Of a stretch of 44,152 nt of DNA, positions 7,966 through 18,854 are shown piece by piece. How positions within the stretch are numbered: the first letter of the stretch is position 1; each line of letters opens with the position of its first letter. The translations under genes and the position numbers were made by a program. Location: positions 1 to 44,152 of the forward strand of contig CAMLRA010000017.1 in assembly GCA_946482325.1 (NCBI GenBank), in the 5' to 3' direction. Under the pieces are notes generated by a model that worked only from the letters and a program-made list of their open reading frames with translations, had not been told where the DNA came from and did no database searches. Source of the DNA: an uncultured Chromatiaceae bacterium (GTDB lineage Bacteria > Pseudomonadota > Gammaproteobacteria > Enterobacterales > Alteromonadaceae).

Positions 7966-8711
7966 TGCAAACGCCGATGCAGCCAACGCAGTTTACGCTG
8001 GCAGTGACCCTGCCAGATGATGAAACCCTGCATAGTTTTTATGGTGCTGACAGCAGTCCGGCTGTCGCCTACATCCGCCAATACCTGCAACCTGAAGGGG
8101 TGAATAGCGGCAAGCCGCAGCCTCCGGTGTTTGTGTTTGGCGCTTCCGGCAGCGGAAAATCGCATCTGCTTTATGCCGCCTGTGTACAGGCGCAGGAGCT
8201 CGGTCTCACCAGTCAGTTGCTGGCGCTCGATGAATTTGCCCAGTACAGCCCACGGATGCTGGATAATCTGGAGCAGCTGGATTTAGTTTGTCTGGATAAT
8301 ATCGGCGCAGTCGCCGGTGATTCACACTGGCAGGTCGCGTTGTTTGATTTGTACAACCGGTTGGCCGAACATGGCAAAAAACTAATTATCGTCGCCGACG
8401 ACCAGCCGACAGCGCTGGGCTTTACCTTGCCGGATTTGGTTTCTCGGCTGCAGGCCTGTACCGTGTTTCAGCTGCGGTTACTCAGCGATGACGATAAACA
8501 AAAACTGCTGCAGCAAAAAGCCCGGGTGCGCGGCTTAGATTTGCCCGATGAAGTCGCGCGTTATTTGCTAAACCGCCAGCAAAGGGATATCCGTGCGTTG
8601 GTTGATACCCTTGATTTACTCGACAAAGCCTCGATGGTGCATCAGCGCCGGCTGACCATTCCTTTCGTTAAAGACGTTTTAGCTGCGACGTTCCCTGCCA
8701 CAGAGCTTTGA
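7965..8711 (+). CDS. hda: DnaA regulatory inactivator Hda
   Basis: A 248-residue AAA+ protein related to DnaA domain III. With the DNA-loaded beta clamp it stimulates hydrolysis of DnaA-bound ATP (RIDA) and so limits initiation at oriC. Near the N-terminus QFTLAV (residues 9-14) is a plausible clamp-binding motif, like QLSLPL of E. coli Hda. Walker A is GASGSGKSH (59-67), Walker B is LDLVCLDNIG, and the tail LTIPFVKDVL is typical. The P-loop is more canonical than the E. coli GAGRS version. Start ATG overlaps the DUF2066 stop by one base; E. coli Hda is about 15 residues shorter. Confidence 0.93.
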   Translation: MQTPMQPTQFTLAVTLPDDETLHSFYGADSSPAVAYIRQYLQPEGVNSGKPQPPVFVFGASGSGKSHLLYAACVQAQELGLTSQLLALDEFAQYSPRMLDNLEQLDLVCLDNIGAVAGDSHWQVALFDLYNRLAEHGKKLIIVADDQPTALGFTLPDLVSRLQACTVFQLRLLSDDDKQKLLQQKARVRGLDLPDEVARYLLNRQQRDIRALVDTLDLLDKASMVHQRRLTIPFVKDVLAATFPATEL

Positions 8712-9806
<1,095 letters not shown>

Positions 9807-9820
9807 GCCGGAGCAAAACA

Positions 9821-12208
9821 ATGAAATTCAGTGAATCCTGGTTACGGGAATGGGTCAATCCGGCGTTATCGACGCAGGAACTGGCCGAACAGATTTCAAT
9901 GGCCGGTCTTGAAGTCGACGGTATTGATGCCATTGCAGGTAGTTTCAGCGGCGTGGTGGTAGGCCATGTGGTTGAATGTGGCCGCCATCCGGAAGCGGAC
10001 AAATTACAGGTGACCAAGGTAGACATCGGCAGCGGTGAGCTGCTCGACATCGTCTGTGGTGCCGCCAACTGCCGCCAGGGCTTAAAAGTTGCGGTCGCAA
10101 CAGTCGGCGCTGTGCTGCCGGGCGATTTTAAAATCAAAGCGGCCAAGTTACGCGGCCAGCCGTCTAATGGCATGTTGTGTTCATTGTCCGAGCTTGGCAT
10201 GGCGGAAAGTTCAGAAGGTATTATTGAACTGCCGGCGGACGCGCCACTGGGTAAAAACATCCGCGAATATCTGCAATTAGACGACAATGCCATCGAAGTC
10301 GACCTGACTCCAAACCGGGCGGACTGCCTGGGTATGTTGGGCCTGGCCCGTGAAGTCGGTGTACTGAATAAGCGGGACGTCACGAAACCGGCTATTGATG
10401 CGGTCACGCCAACAATTGATGAAATACGCACTATCACGCTGCAGGCACCAAAAAGTTGCCCACGTTATTTGGGCCGGGTGATCCGCAACATCAACGTCGG
10501 CGCGTCAACGCCACTGTGGATGGTGGAAAAATTACGTCGCAGCGGTATTCGTTCAATCGATCCGGTGGTGGATGTCACCAACTACGTGCTGGTGGAACTG
10601 GGTCATCCGATGCATGCTTTTGATTTAGCCAAAATCGACGGCGGCATTGTGGTGCGTCTGGCCAAACCGGAAGAAAAACTGGTGCTGCTGGATGAAAGCG
10701 AAGTGACGCTGAATCCACAAACTTTAGTCATTGCTGATGAGCAAAAAGCCTTAGCCATGGCCGGCATTTTTGGTGGCTTGCACAGCGGTGTCACTAAAGA
10801 CAGCCGCGATATTTTCCTCGAAAGTGCGTTTTTCGCGCCAACAGAGATGGCTGGCCGCGCCCGCCAATATGGCTTGCACACCGACGCTTCACATCGGTAT
10901 GAACGCGGTGTTGACCCTGAATTGCAACGCACGGCGATGGAGCGAGCGACTGCGCTGTTGCTGGATATCGTCGGTGGCGAAGCCGGCCCTGTGGTTGAGG
11001 CCAAATCTGATGAGCATCTGCCAAAAGCTGCTCAAATCACGCTGACCCGGCAGAAATTGGACCGTATTCTCGGTATCCATATCGATACCGCGACTGTCAC
11101 TGAGATTTTCTCGCGTTTAGGTTTTGCCGTAACCGAGCAAGCGGACAGCTGGCAGGTGACAGTGCCGACCTACCGCTTTGATATTTCGATTAGTGAAGAT
11201 CTGATAGAAGAAGTCGCACGGGTCTACGGCTATAACAGTATTCCAAATGTTGCGCCTGTGGCTTCACTGGCGATGCGTGACCACCGCGAAGCGGATATTT
11301 CGGTCCATAGCTTACGCGATTTACTGGTCGACCGCGGTTATCAGGAAGCCATCACTTACTCTTTTGTTGACCCAAAAGTGCAGCAAGTGTTGTTTCCGGG
11401 TGTCGAAGCTTTAGTACTGCCAAACCCGATTTCTTCCGACATGTCAGCGATGCGTCTGAACCTGTGGCCAGGCTTACTGCAGGCTGTGCAGTACAACCAA
11501 AACCGCCAGCAAAATCGTATCCGGTTGTTTGAATACGGCCTGAAGTTCATCCCGGATGCTTCAGCCGAAGGCGGTGTGCGTCAGGTGCCGGTGATCGGTG
11601 GCCTTATTGTTGGCTCTTATGGTAACGAGCACTGGACTATTGCTGAGCGCGCGGTAGATTTCTACGATGTGAAAGGCGATGTGGAAGCGCTGCTGAGCAA
11701 AACCTCAGCTGCTGATGAATTCAGTTTTGCTAAAGGCGAACACAGTGCCTTGCACCCGGGCCAGACGGCTGCGCTGCTGCGCAACGGTCAGCAAGTGGGG
11801 TTGTTGGGGGCATTACATCCGGAAGCGGAACGTAAGCTCGGCATTAAAGGCAAAGCTTTCCTGTTTGAACTGGAGCTCGCAGCTTTTGGCGACAAGCATA
11901 TTGTTTCTGCACAGGAAATCTCAAAATACCCGGCAAACCGTCGCGATTTGGCAATTGTAGTGAAATCTGATGTGCGTTTTTCAGATATCCTTGCTACTAT
12001 AAGAAAAGTTGGCGGAAATCAACTAGTTGACCTAAAGTTGTTTGACGTGTACACAGGTCAGGGCGTGTCAGACGGCATGAAGTCGCTGGCAATCGCTTTG
12101 ACCCTGCAGGACAAGACGCGGACCCTGGAAGATAAAGACATCCAACAAGTGGTGACTTCCGTGGTGCAGGCCCTTGGAGATGAGTTCAACGCAACGTTGA
12201 GGGATTGA
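9821..12208 (+). CDS. pheT: phenylalanine-tRNA ligase beta subunit
   Basis: A 795-residue subunit matching E. coli PheT (795). In order: N-terminal fragment, EMAP/tRNA-binding domain (about 40-150, [18 protein letters not shown]), B3/B4 editing domain (about 210-375), B5 domain (about 400-470), catalytic-like core, and a C-terminal anticodon-binding FDX-ACB domain (about 700-795, [14 protein letters not shown]). It forms the heterotetramer with PheS and clears Tyr-tRNA-Phe. ATG at 9821 follows GGAGC. Its stop lies 2 nt before the ihfA start, the same arrangement as in enterobacteria. Confidence 0.98.
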   Translation: MKFSESWLREWVNPALSTQELAEQISMAGLEVDGIDAIAGSFSGVVVGHVVECGRHPEADKLQVTKVDIGSGELLDIVCGAANCRQGLKVAVATVGAVLPGDFKIKAAKLRGQPSNGMLCSLSELGMAESSEGIIELPADAPLGKNIREYLQLDDNAIEVDLTPNRADCLGMLGLAREVGVLNKRDVTKPAIDAVTPTIDEIRTITLQAPKSCPRYLGRVIRNINVGASTPLWMVEKLRRSGIRSIDPVVDVTNYVLVELGHPMHAFDLAKIDGGIVVRLAKPEEKLVLLDESEVTLNPQTLVIADEQKALAMAGIFGGLHSGVTKDSRDIFLESAFFAPTEMAGRARQYGLHTDASHRYERGVDPELQRTAMERATALLLDIVGGEAGPVVEAKSDEHLPKAAQITLTRQKLDRILGIHIDTATVTEIFSRLGFAVTEQADSWQVTVPTYRFDISISEDLIEEVARVYGYNSIPNVAPVASLAMRDHREADISVHSLRDLLVDRGYQEAITYSFVDPKVQQVLFPGVEALVLPNPISSDMSAMRLNLWPGLLQAVQYNQNRQQNRIRLFEYGLKFIPDASAEGGVRQVPVIGGLIVGSYGNEHWTIAERAVDFYDVKGDVEALLSKTSAADEFSFAKGEHSALHPGQTAALLRNGQQVGLLGALHPEAERKLGIKGKAFLFELELAAFGDKHIVSAQEISKYPANRRDLAIVVKSDVRFSDILATIRKVGGNQLVDLKLFDVYTGQGVSDGMKSLAIALTLQDKTRTLEDKDIQQVVTSVVQALGDEFNATLRD

Positions 12209-12210
12209 GA

Positions 12211-12507
12211 ATGGCGCTTACCAAAGCCGATTTAGCAGAACGTTTATTTACTAAGTTTGGCATCAGCAAACGCGACGCCAAAATGATAGTAGAGGCCTTT
12301 TTTGAAGAGATCCGTCTCGCCCTTGAAACCGGCGATCAGGTCAAGCTGTCAGGCTTTGGTAACTTTGACCTGCGGGTGAAAAATCAGCGGCCGGGGCGTA
12401 ACCCGAAAACTGGTGAAGACATTCCAATTTCTGCCCGCTGTGTCGTGACCTTCCGTCCGGGGCAAAAATTAAAAAGCCGGGTGGAAGTCGGCACTGCCAA
12501 AAAATAA
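12211..12507 (+). CDS. ihfA: integration host factor subunit alpha
   Basis: A 98-residue HU/IHF-family DNA-bending protein; with IhfB it bends DNA about 160 degrees at WATCAR-type sites in replication, recombination and sigma54 transcription. [29 protein letters not shown] and [16 protein letters not shown] with [15 protein letters not shown] are almost identical to E. coli IhfA, including the intercalating proline in the RPGRNP arm. The ATG at 12211 (GAGG upstream) gives the family N-terminus. A strong terminator ends the operon 20 nt downstream. Confidence 0.98.
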   Translation: MALTKADLAERLFTKFGISKRDAKMIVEAFFEEIRLALETGDQVKLSGFGNFDLRVKNQRPGRNPKTGEDIPISARCVVTFRPGQKLKSRVEVGTAKK

Positions 12508-12526
12508 CGGTAGAAACTGCATCCAG

Positions 12527-12562
12527 AAAAGCGCAATGGCTATGCCAGTGCGCTTTTTTTTT
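12527..12562 (+). terminator. intrinsic terminator after pheST-ihfA
   Basis: AAAAGCGCA pairs with TGCGCTTTT, with an inner TGGC/GCCA stem around TAT, and the T-run extends to 12562 (nine T in a row). Confidence 0.93.
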
Positions 12563-12641
12563 GCCGGAAAACTGGCAGACAAGCCAATGAATTGCATAAA
12601 TATTTCTTAATTTACTGATCCAACGACCTGGTAGGATTGTA

Positions 12642-13616
12642 ATGAGCCCATCATCTGAATTGCTCCATGTAACTATGAAACTAAAAATTGGCATCAGTGC
12701 CTGTGTACTCGGCCAGAAAGTTCGCTTTGACGGCGGGCACAAACAATCCGAATTTTGTACCGCAACTTTATTACCTTTCGCTGATTTTGTTCCATTTTGC
12801 CCGGAGCAGGCGCTCGGTATGGGCGTGCCGCGTCCGGCGATCCGGCTGATGAAAAACGCTTTAGATCAGATCCGGCTGGTGAATAACAGAGACGCCAGCA
12901 TCGATCATACCGATGCAATGCAGGTGTTGTGCGCAGAACGTTTACCACAAATGGCTGATTTTTGTGGTTATATCGTCTGTGCGAAATCACCGAGCTGTGG
13001 TATGGAGCGCGTGCGTTTAGTTGATGAAAAAGGTGCGCAGCTTGGCAAAGTCGCAGTCGGACTTTTTACCCGCGAACTGATGCAACGGTACCCCTGGTTG
13101 CCGGTCGAAGAAGATGGCCGTTTACTGGACGCTGGCATCCGCGAAAGTTTTGTCACGCGGATTTATGCACTGTCGCACTGGCAGCAGCTGATGGCGGACG
13201 GTTTTAGCATAGGTAAACTGGTGAAATACCACAGCCAGTATAAGTTTGTGTTGTTGGCGCATCATCCGGTGGCTTATCGTGAGCTCGGCCGGTTGGTCGC
13301 ACAGGGCAAACTTTTTGCACCAGATGAACTGGCAAACCGCTATTTAGTCGCAATGCAGCAAGCGCTGGCGCAGCCAACGACGCGGAAAAATCACGCCAAT
13401 GTGCTGATGCATTTGCAGGGCTTTTTCAAAAAAGTACTTTCCAGTGAGGCTAAAGCCGAACTCCTGCAGCTGATACATCAATATCGGCTCGGGCATATCC
13501 CGCTGCTCGCGCCACTGACTTTATTAAAACATCATCTGCGGCTGCATCCGGACGATTATGTCGCTTGCCAGCGTTATCTACAGCCGTTCCCGACTGAACT
13601 CGGAGTGCGCGTATGA
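12642..13616 (+). CDS. DUF523 and DUF1722 domain protein (YbgA-like C-terminus)
   Basis: A 324-residue two-domain protein. The N-terminal DUF523 domain (about 12-150) has cysteines in GISACVLGQKVRFDGGHK and VCAKSPSCGME that could hold a metal or participate in thiol chemistry. The C-terminal DUF1722 domain (about 190-310, LVKYHSQYKFVLLAHHP) corresponds to E. coli YbgA. The ATG at 12642 is preferred because TAGGA lies about 6 nt upstream; an ATG at 12675 has none. The last 4 nt overlap the photolyase start (ATGA). ybgA also sits directly before phr in E. coli, so a role tied to photolyase or light/oxidative stress is suspected but unproven. Confidence 0.85.
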   Translation: MSPSSELLHVTMKLKIGISACVLGQKVRFDGGHKQSEFCTATLLPFADFVPFCPEQALGMGVPRPAIRLMKNALDQIRLVNNRDASIDHTDAMQVLCAERLPQMADFCGYIVCAKSPSCGMERVRLVDEKGAQLGKVAVGLFTRELMQRYPWLPVEEDGRLLDAGIRESFVTRIYALSHWQQLMADGFSIGKLVKYHSQYKFVLLAHHPVAYRELGRLVAQGKLFAPDELANRYLVAMQQALAQPTTRKNHANVLMHLQGFFKKVLSSEAKAELLQLIHQYRLGHIPLLAPLTLLKHHLRLHPDDYVACQRYLQPFPTELGVRV

Positions 13617-15079
13617 GTGCTTTCCAGCTGGTTTGGCTACGCAACGACCTGCGTCATTATGATAACGCTGCCCTTACTGCTGCCGCACAAACCGGGTTGC
13701 CGGTGGTGGCTGTTTTTGTTGCCACGCCGCAGAGCTGGCAGCAACACGACATGGCACCGATCAAACAGGATTTGATCCGCCGCCGCGTACTGGCGCTCAA
13801 AAATGAACTGGCCACACTTGGTATCCCACTGCTTGCAATTGAAGCAAAACGTTACAGCGACTGTGCCGCTATTTTGCAAAAACTTGCGCAACAAGGCGCG
13901 GCAGGGCTTTATGCTCAAACGGAATACGAGCTGCGCGAACAGCACCGTGACCAAACGGTCACCAGGGTGATGCATGCCATTGGTGTGCCCTGTTTCTGGT
14001 TTGACAGCCAATGTGTGATGCCGCCGGGGTCAGTGCGTAGTAAAACCGGCGACATTTATAAAATTTTTACCCCATTTAAGAAAACCTGGCTGGCACAGCT
14101 GCAACACAAAGGTGTGCAAGTGCAGGGGAAGCCTCAGGTACAAAGCAGTATTCAACCGGATGTGAGTGGCTTGCCCCCGATGCTTCCGGGCGATAACAGC
14201 TCAGCAGCCTGGCCGGTTGCTGAACAGCAGGTGCTGGAATTACTGCGCAGTTTTTGTCGTGAACGGGTGCAGGACTATCAGCAGGCACGTGATTTCCCGG
14301 CAATTGATGGCACTTCAACCTTGTCCCCGTATTTTGCCATTGGTGTGGTGTCGGCGCAGCAGGCGGTGGCGCGGTTGCAGGCGGAAGCTAACGAACAGAT
14401 GTGGCAGGACAGCAGCGGAGCTGCAGTTTGGCTGTCCGAACTCATCTGGCGGGAATTCTATAAACACATATTGGTGGCCTATCCGCAGCTGATTAAGCAC
14501 CGGGCTTTTCAAGCGGATACTGAAGCCATTATCTGGGGGAATAACGAGGCATGGTTTGCCGCCTGGTGTGAAGGCCGTACCGGTTATCCGATAGTCGACG
14601 CTGCGATGCGCCAGCTGAATCAAACCGGCTGGATGCACAACCGGCTGCGCATGATCACGGCCAGTTTTCTGGTGAAAGACTTACAGATCGACTGGCGGTG
14701 GGGTGAACGTTATTTTATGTCAAAGCTGATTGACGGTGAATTTGCCGCCAATAACGGTGGCTGGCAGTGGGCTGCATCCACAGGAACAGACGCCGCGCCT
14801 TATTTCCGTATTTTTAATCCGGTGACACAGAGCGAAAAATTCGATCCTAAAGGCATTTTCCTGCAAAAGTATCTGCCGGAACTCAAGGGGCTTAGCAGTA
14901 AACAGCTGCATTGGCCGCACCCCTTACCGATGTCAGTGCAGTATTTCCGGCCAGTGGTTGATCATGCTAAGGCCCGGCTGCGTACCTTGGCTATGTTCAA
15001 AGCTGCGCGCGGTGAATCAGCAGATAGTTTGCCTGATGAACCGGGCCAGCTGGCATTTGACACTTCGGACGGACTTTAA
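13613..15079 (+). CDS. phrB: deoxyribodipyrimidine photolyase (class I CPD)
   Basis: A 488-residue flavoprotein that splits cyclobutane pyrimidine dimers with blue light, using FADH- and an antenna chromophore. The N-terminal Rossmann antenna domain (1-130, LVWLRNDLRHYDNAAL) precedes the helical FAD domain (about 200-470). The electron-transfer tryptophans align with E. coli Trp306, 359 and 382 as Trp308 (AIIWGN), Trp361 (IDWRWG) and Trp384 (GGWQWAAS), and the dimer-binding Trp277 as Trp279. EGRTGYPIVDAAMRQLNQTG and WMHNRLRMI are diagnostic. It overlaps the upstream gene by 4 nt; the NTF2-like gene begins 3 nt after its stop. Confidence 0.97.
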   Translation: MSAFQLVWLRNDLRHYDNAALTAAAQTGLPVVAVFVATPQSWQQHDMAPIKQDLIRRRVLALKNELATLGIPLLAIEAKRYSDCAAILQKLAQQGAAGLYAQTEYELREQHRDQTVTRVMHAIGVPCFWFDSQCVMPPGSVRSKTGDIYKIFTPFKKTWLAQLQHKGVQVQGKPQVQSSIQPDVSGLPPMLPGDNSSAAWPVAEQQVLELLRSFCRERVQDYQQARDFPAIDGTSTLSPYFAIGVVSAQQAVARLQAEANEQMWQDSSGAAVWLSELIWREFYKHILVAYPQLIKHRAFQADTEAIIWGNNEAWFAAWCEGRTGYPIVDAAMRQLNQTGWMHNRLRMITASFLVKDLQIDWRWGERYFMSKLIDGEFAANNGGWQWAASTGTDAAPYFRIFNPVTQSEKFDPKGIFLQKYLPELKGLSSKQLHWPHPLPMSVQYFRPVVDHAKARLRTLAMFKAARGESADSLPDEPGQLAFDTSDGL

Positions 15080-15082
15080 GCA

Positions 15083-15556
15083 ATGCAGACGGAATCATCT
15101 ACTGTGACGGAGCCTCAGCCAGAAGCCTACAAACGGCTGGCGCTATTTGTTGAATTTTATAACCAATTGAATTTTAGCAACCTTGAGACGTTAAAGCAGT
15201 TGTATGCTGACAACATCGAGTTTATCGATCCGGTGCATCACATCTGCGGACTTGCCGCGCTGGAACAATATTTTGCTCACGCATATCAGAATCTGCAGCA
15301 CTGCGAGTTTGAAATGGGTGCACACGGCGTTGGTCCGCATTGGGGCTTTGTCAGCTGGCAAATGCGGTTTCGTCATCCGGCTATTGGTGCCGGTGAGTTG
15401 GTCGTCGTCGATGGCAGCACTGAACTCACTTATGACGATGCAGGTAAAATTGTGCGGCATCGTGATTATTACGATCTGACGCAAATGGTTTACCGGCATT
15501 TACCAGTAATAGGCTGGCTGACCGGGAAGGTTCGCAGCCGGATGGCACAAGCTTGA
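15083..15556 (+). CDS. NTF2-like (SnoaL-type) protein of photolyase-lipid cluster
   Basis: A 157-residue cone-shaped NTF2/SnoaL-fold protein. YADNIEFIDPVHHICGLAALEQYF and a strand ending in HRDYYDLTQMVYRHLPVIGW are typical of the fold variant that accompanies FAD-oxidoreductase/DUF1365/Cfa genes. Such folds form hydrophobic pockets for small-molecule binding or catalysis; nothing here identifies the ligand. It lies 3 nt after phrB and 42 nt before the oxidoreductase, within an evident operon. A weak guess is that it binds or transforms a lipid intermediate of the neighbouring enzymes. Confidence 0.75.
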   Translation: MQTESSTVTEPQPEAYKRLALFVEFYNQLNFSNLETLKQLYADNIEFIDPVHHICGLAALEQYFAHAYQNLQHCEFEMGAHGVGPHWGFVSWQMRFRHPAIGAGELVVVDGSTELTYDDAGKIVRHRDYYDLTQMVYRHLPVIGWLTGKVRSRMAQA

Positions 15557-15598
15557 TCTCAGGCAATTTTCAGCGATTTTATTTCAAGGAACATCTAC

Positions 15599-16852
15599 AT
15601 GCGTATTGCAGTGATTGGCGGTGGCATCGCCGGCATGATGAGCTGGTATTTATTAAGGCAGCAACATCAGGTCACTTTATTTGAGGCTGGTCACTATCTC
15701 GGCGGCCATACCGCCACAGTGGATGTCAGCGTCAATGGTCGTCAATATGCCATCGACACCGGCTTTATAGTGTTTAACAACTGGACCTATCCACTGTTTA
15801 GTCGTTTTATCGCTGAGCTTGGCGTACCGTTTCAACATACGACCATGAGTTTTGCGGTGACAGACAGAGCTGCCGACTTTGAATACAACGGCAATAATCT
15901 TTGGAGCCTGTTTGCACAAAAGCGAAATTTGCTGCGGCCCTCGTTCTGGCGCATGCTGCGTGACATTGTGCGTTTTAACAAAATCGCCAAGCAGGCGGTG
16001 GCTGATAACAGTGCAGATTTAGATTTGCCCATCGACGCCTTTTTGCAAAAACATCAGCTCGGTAACGACATGCGCGACAAATATTTGTTACCAATGGGAG
16101 CAGCGATTTGGTCCGCCGGACTCACCGCGATGCCGGATTTTCCGCTGCGGTTTTTCCTGCAATTTTGCAATAACCACGGTTTGCTGAATATCAACGACAG
16201 ACCGCAGTGGGCCGTGATTCAAGGTGGCTCGCGAGAATACGTCAAAGCCATGCTGGCTCAATGCGGCAGCGACGGCATCCGGCTGAACAGTCCCGTCGCT
16301 CAGGTCCGGCGCTTTGACGAGTCGGTCGAAATTGCGCTGGCCGATGGTAGCACTGAACATTTTGATCAGGTGGTATTTGCCTGTCACAGCGATCAGGCGC
16401 TCAAGATGCTGGCCGATGCTACATCAGCCGAACAACAGGTGCTCGGCGGTATTGCCTATCAGGACAATGATGTAGTGTTGCATACCGACATCCGGCTGTT
16501 GCCCAAACGCAGGGCCGCCTGGGCCGCCTGGAATTATCTGTTAGGTGCCGACGCCGCCAAGCGCGCCACGCTCAGTTACAACATGAATATGCTGCAAGGC
16601 ATCAGCAGTGACACCACATTTGTTGTCAGCCTCAACGCCAGCGACCGCATTGCGCCGGACCAGGTCTTGCGCCGGTTCACTTATGCCCATCCGGTCTACA
16701 ACCAAAGCACGATGCGCTCGCAAGTACGACGCAGCGAGATAAACGGGCAGAATCGTAGTTATTTCTGCGGTGCGTACTGGTATAACGGCTTTCACGAGGA
16801 TGGGGTGCGTAGTGCTGTGGATGTTGCGGCCATGCTTGGAGTGAAGTTTTAA
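15599..16852 (+). CDS. NAD(P)/FAD-dependent oxidoreductase (amine oxidase-like)
   Basis: A 417-residue flavoprotein with the N-terminal dinucleotide motif VIGGGIAG (GxGxxG at residues 7-12), an FAD-ribose acidic residue in VTLFEAGHYLGGHT, and the C-terminal closing motif FCGAYWYNGFHEDGVRSA. It belongs to the amine oxidase/phytoene desaturase-like group (COG2907 type). The ATG at 15599 follows CAAGGA. The next gene starts within its stop codon (TAATG), so expression is tightly coupled to DUF1365 and the Cfa-family methyltransferase. Oxidation or desaturation of a phospholipid acyl chain is plausible from context; the substrate is unproven. Confidence 0.88.
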   Translation: MRIAVIGGGIAGMMSWYLLRQQHQVTLFEAGHYLGGHTATVDVSVNGRQYAIDTGFIVFNNWTYPLFSRFIAELGVPFQHTTMSFAVTDRAADFEYNGNNLWSLFAQKRNLLRPSFWRMLRDIVRFNKIAKQAVADNSADLDLPIDAFLQKHQLGNDMRDKYLLPMGAAIWSAGLTAMPDFPLRFFLQFCNNHGLLNINDRPQWAVIQGGSREYVKAMLAQCGSDGIRLNSPVAQVRRFDESVEIALADGSTEHFDQVVFACHSDQALKMLADATSAEQQVLGGIAYQDNDVVLHTDIRLLPKRRAAWAAWNYLLGADAAKRATLSYNMNMLQGISSDTTFVVSLNASDRIAPDQVLRRFTYAHPVYNQSTMRSQVRRSEINGQNRSYFCGAYWYNGFHEDGVRSAVDVAAMLGVKF

Positions 16853-17610
16853 TGGCAGCCCATGCCATTTATCGCGGCCGGGTGGGGCATCAGCGCCTCA
16901 AACCGAAACCGCATGGGCTGCATTATGATATTCAGTACTTCTGGCTCGACTTATCTGCGCTTGCAGAGCTGCCGGCGCAAATCCAGCACGAAGGTTTTGG
17001 CGCTTTTTCTATTCGCCGCCGTGATTATTTTAAAGGTTGCGCCGCCGTGGCCGGTATTGCCGATTTGGCTGAAGCGGCACGGCTACGCGCTGCCCAGCTG
17101 GGGGCAGATGTCAGCGGCATTGATCAGGTGTTTTTATTGTCGCCGCTCGCGAACTGGGGGGTCTATTTCAGCCCGCTCACACAGTATTATTTGTATCGAC
17201 AGGGAAAACCTTGTTATCTGCTGGCAGAAGTCAGCAATACGCCTTGGAATGAACGGTATCACTATCTGGTGCCGCTGGCTGCGGAAGGTGTGACGGAATT
17301 CAGCCATGCGAAAAATTTTCATGTCTCTCCGTTTAATCCGTTGGATATGCAGTATCACTGGCGCATAGAAGCACCCGCAACACAATTTAATCTGCTGTTG
17401 CAAAACAGCCGGCAAGGCGAAAGAGTGTTTTCGGCCTGGTTTCGCCTGCAGCGTGAAGCATTAGATGCACATAGCATCCGCCAGATGTTGATCCGCCAGC
17501 CATGGCAAAACGTACAGGTTGTGACACGCATTTATTGGCAGGCGCTGCAGTTGTTGATCAAAGGCCTGCCGTTTTATTCTCATCAAAAGCCAAAGGATCA
17601 ATCGGTATGA
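16852..17610 (+). CDS. DUF1365 family protein
   Basis: A 252-residue protein with the DUF1365 opening pattern IYRGRVGHQRLKPKPHGLHY and FLLSPLANWGVYFSPLTQYYLY and AEVSNTPWNERYHYLV, all highly conserved in the family. No signal peptide or clear membrane helix is seen, and the biochemical role is unknown to me. It is consistently encoded between an FAD oxidoreductase and a Cfa-like methyltransferase. Here it overlaps the former by 1 nt and the latter by 4 nt, suggesting the three act together on membrane lipids. Confidence 0.88.
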   Translation: MAAHAIYRGRVGHQRLKPKPHGLHYDIQYFWLDLSALAELPAQIQHEGFGAFSIRRRDYFKGCAAVAGIADLAEAARLRAAQLGADVSGIDQVFLLSPLANWGVYFSPLTQYYLYRQGKPCYLLAEVSNTPWNERYHYLVPLAAEGVTEFSHAKNFHVSPFNPLDMQYHWRIEAPATQFNLLLQNSRQGERVFSAWFRLQREALDAHSIRQMLIRQPWQNVQVVTRIYWQALQLLIKGLPFYSHQKPKDQSV

Positions 17611-18851
17611 CATTAGCACTCAGTCAATCAGGTGATTATTTACAGCCAGGACTGTTGGACCGCATCTGTCGTCGTCTGGTACAGGGATACCTCGCCGGCC
17701 TGCAGCAGGGATGTATCGAGCTGGTTGATCATAAAGACGAGCTGATCCTCGGCGATGCGCATGCCGATCTGCGTGTTCGGTTGGAAGTGCGTGATCCGCG
17801 TTTTTATCAAAAGCTGGTGCTCGAAGGCTCGGTCGGTGCCGGCGAAGCTTATATGGATGGCTGGTGGCACACCGACCAGTTGACCGTATTAGTCCGCATT
17901 TTTGCCCGTAACATGGCATTGCTGGATTCTTTGGAAAGCGCCTGGGCGCGATTAAGCAAACCAGCGCTGAAGTTACTGGACTGGAAAAACCGCAACACTC
18001 TTGGCCAGTCACGCAAAAACATCGCCGCGCATTATGATTTGGGCAACCCGCTTTACCGCTTGTTTCTGGACGACAGCATGATGTACTCCAGTGCTGTGTA
18101 TCCAGCGATGGACAGCACCCTGGAGCAGGCGCAGCAGCATAAGCTGCATCTACTTTGCGAAAAATTGCAGCTCAAACCCGGTGATCATTTGCTGGAAATA
18201 GGCACCGGCTGGGGCAGTCTGGCCATTTATGCGGCGAGCCATTATGGCTGTAAAGTCACCACTACAACGATTTCGCGTGAGCAATATGATTATGCGGCCG
18301 AGCGCATCGCTGCTGCGGGCCTTAGTGAACAAATTACCTTGTTATTTGAAGACTATCGGTTGCTGAGCGGTCAATTCGACAAACTGGTTTCAGTTGAAAT
18401 GATTGAAGCGGTTGGTAAAGAGTACCTGGATAGTTATTTTGCCAAATGTAGCAGTCTGCTGAAGCCAGATGGCCTGATGGTGTTGCAAGCCATTACCATC
18501 GCTGATCAACGCTTTGAGCACTACAGCAAAGAAGTTGATTTTATTCAGAAATTTATTTTTCCCGGTGGTTTTTTACCGTCGATCACAAAAATGGCCAGTG
18601 CGGTTTGCAATCACACAGATCTGGTGATCCGTCAGCTCAATGATATCGGCCTGGATTATGCCCGGACTCTGTCTGACTGGTATCAGCGCTTCGAACAACA
18701 GAAGGAACAGGTATTAGCGCTTGGTTATGACCAGCGATTTGTCCGGATGTGGCAATTCTATCTGTGTTACTGCGAAGGAGGATTTCTGGAACGGGCGACC
18801 AGTACTGTCCATCTGGTGTTGGCGAAACCAGGGTTTAAAGACGCCGTCTGA
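17607..18851 (+). CDS. Cfa-family SAM-dependent methyltransferase, probably acts on phospholipid acyl chains
   Basis: A 414-residue protein of the cyclopropane-fatty-acid synthase family. The SAM motif is LEIGTGWGS (196-204), and AAHYDLGNPLYRLFLD (140-155) and EAYMDGWW (80-87) are family signatures. Two bicarbonate-site residues of E. coli Cfa are changed: Cys139 aligns with Ser162 (MMYSSAVY) and His266 with Gln294 (VLQAITI); the essential Glu239 is kept as Glu267 (VEMIEAVG). I recall the QAITI variant from methyl- rather than cyclopropane-forming relatives. The product may therefore be a methylated, methylene or furan-type acyl chain. The ATG at 17607 overlaps the DUF1365 stop (ATGA) and has AAGGA upstream. 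Confidence 0.88.
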   Translation: MTLALSQSGDYLQPGLLDRICRRLVQGYLAGLQQGCIELVDHKDELILGDAHADLRVRLEVRDPRFYQKLVLEGSVGAGEAYMDGWWHTDQLTVLVRIFARNMALLDSLESAWARLSKPALKLLDWKNRNTLGQSRKNIAAHYDLGNPLYRLFLDDSMMYSSAVYPAMDSTLEQAQQHKLHLLCEKLQLKPGDHLLEIGTGWGSLAIYAASHYGCKVTTTTISREQYDYAAERIAAAGLSEQITLLFEDYRLLSGQFDKLVSVEMIEAVGKEYLDSYFAKCSSLLKPDGLMVLQAITIADQRFEHYSKEVDFIQKFIFPGGFLPSITKMASAVCNHTDLVIRQLNDIGLDYARTLSDWYQRFEQQKEQVLALGYDQRFVRMWQFYLCYCEGGFLERATSTVHLVLAKPGFKDAV

Positions 18852-18854
18852 CAA

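Noticed and set aside
17502..17606. Longer N-terminus for the Cfa-like methyltransferase
   Set aside because: It would overlap the DUF1365 gene by over 100 nt with non-family sequence, while the ATG at 17607 has a ribosome-binding site and the usual 4-nt overlap.
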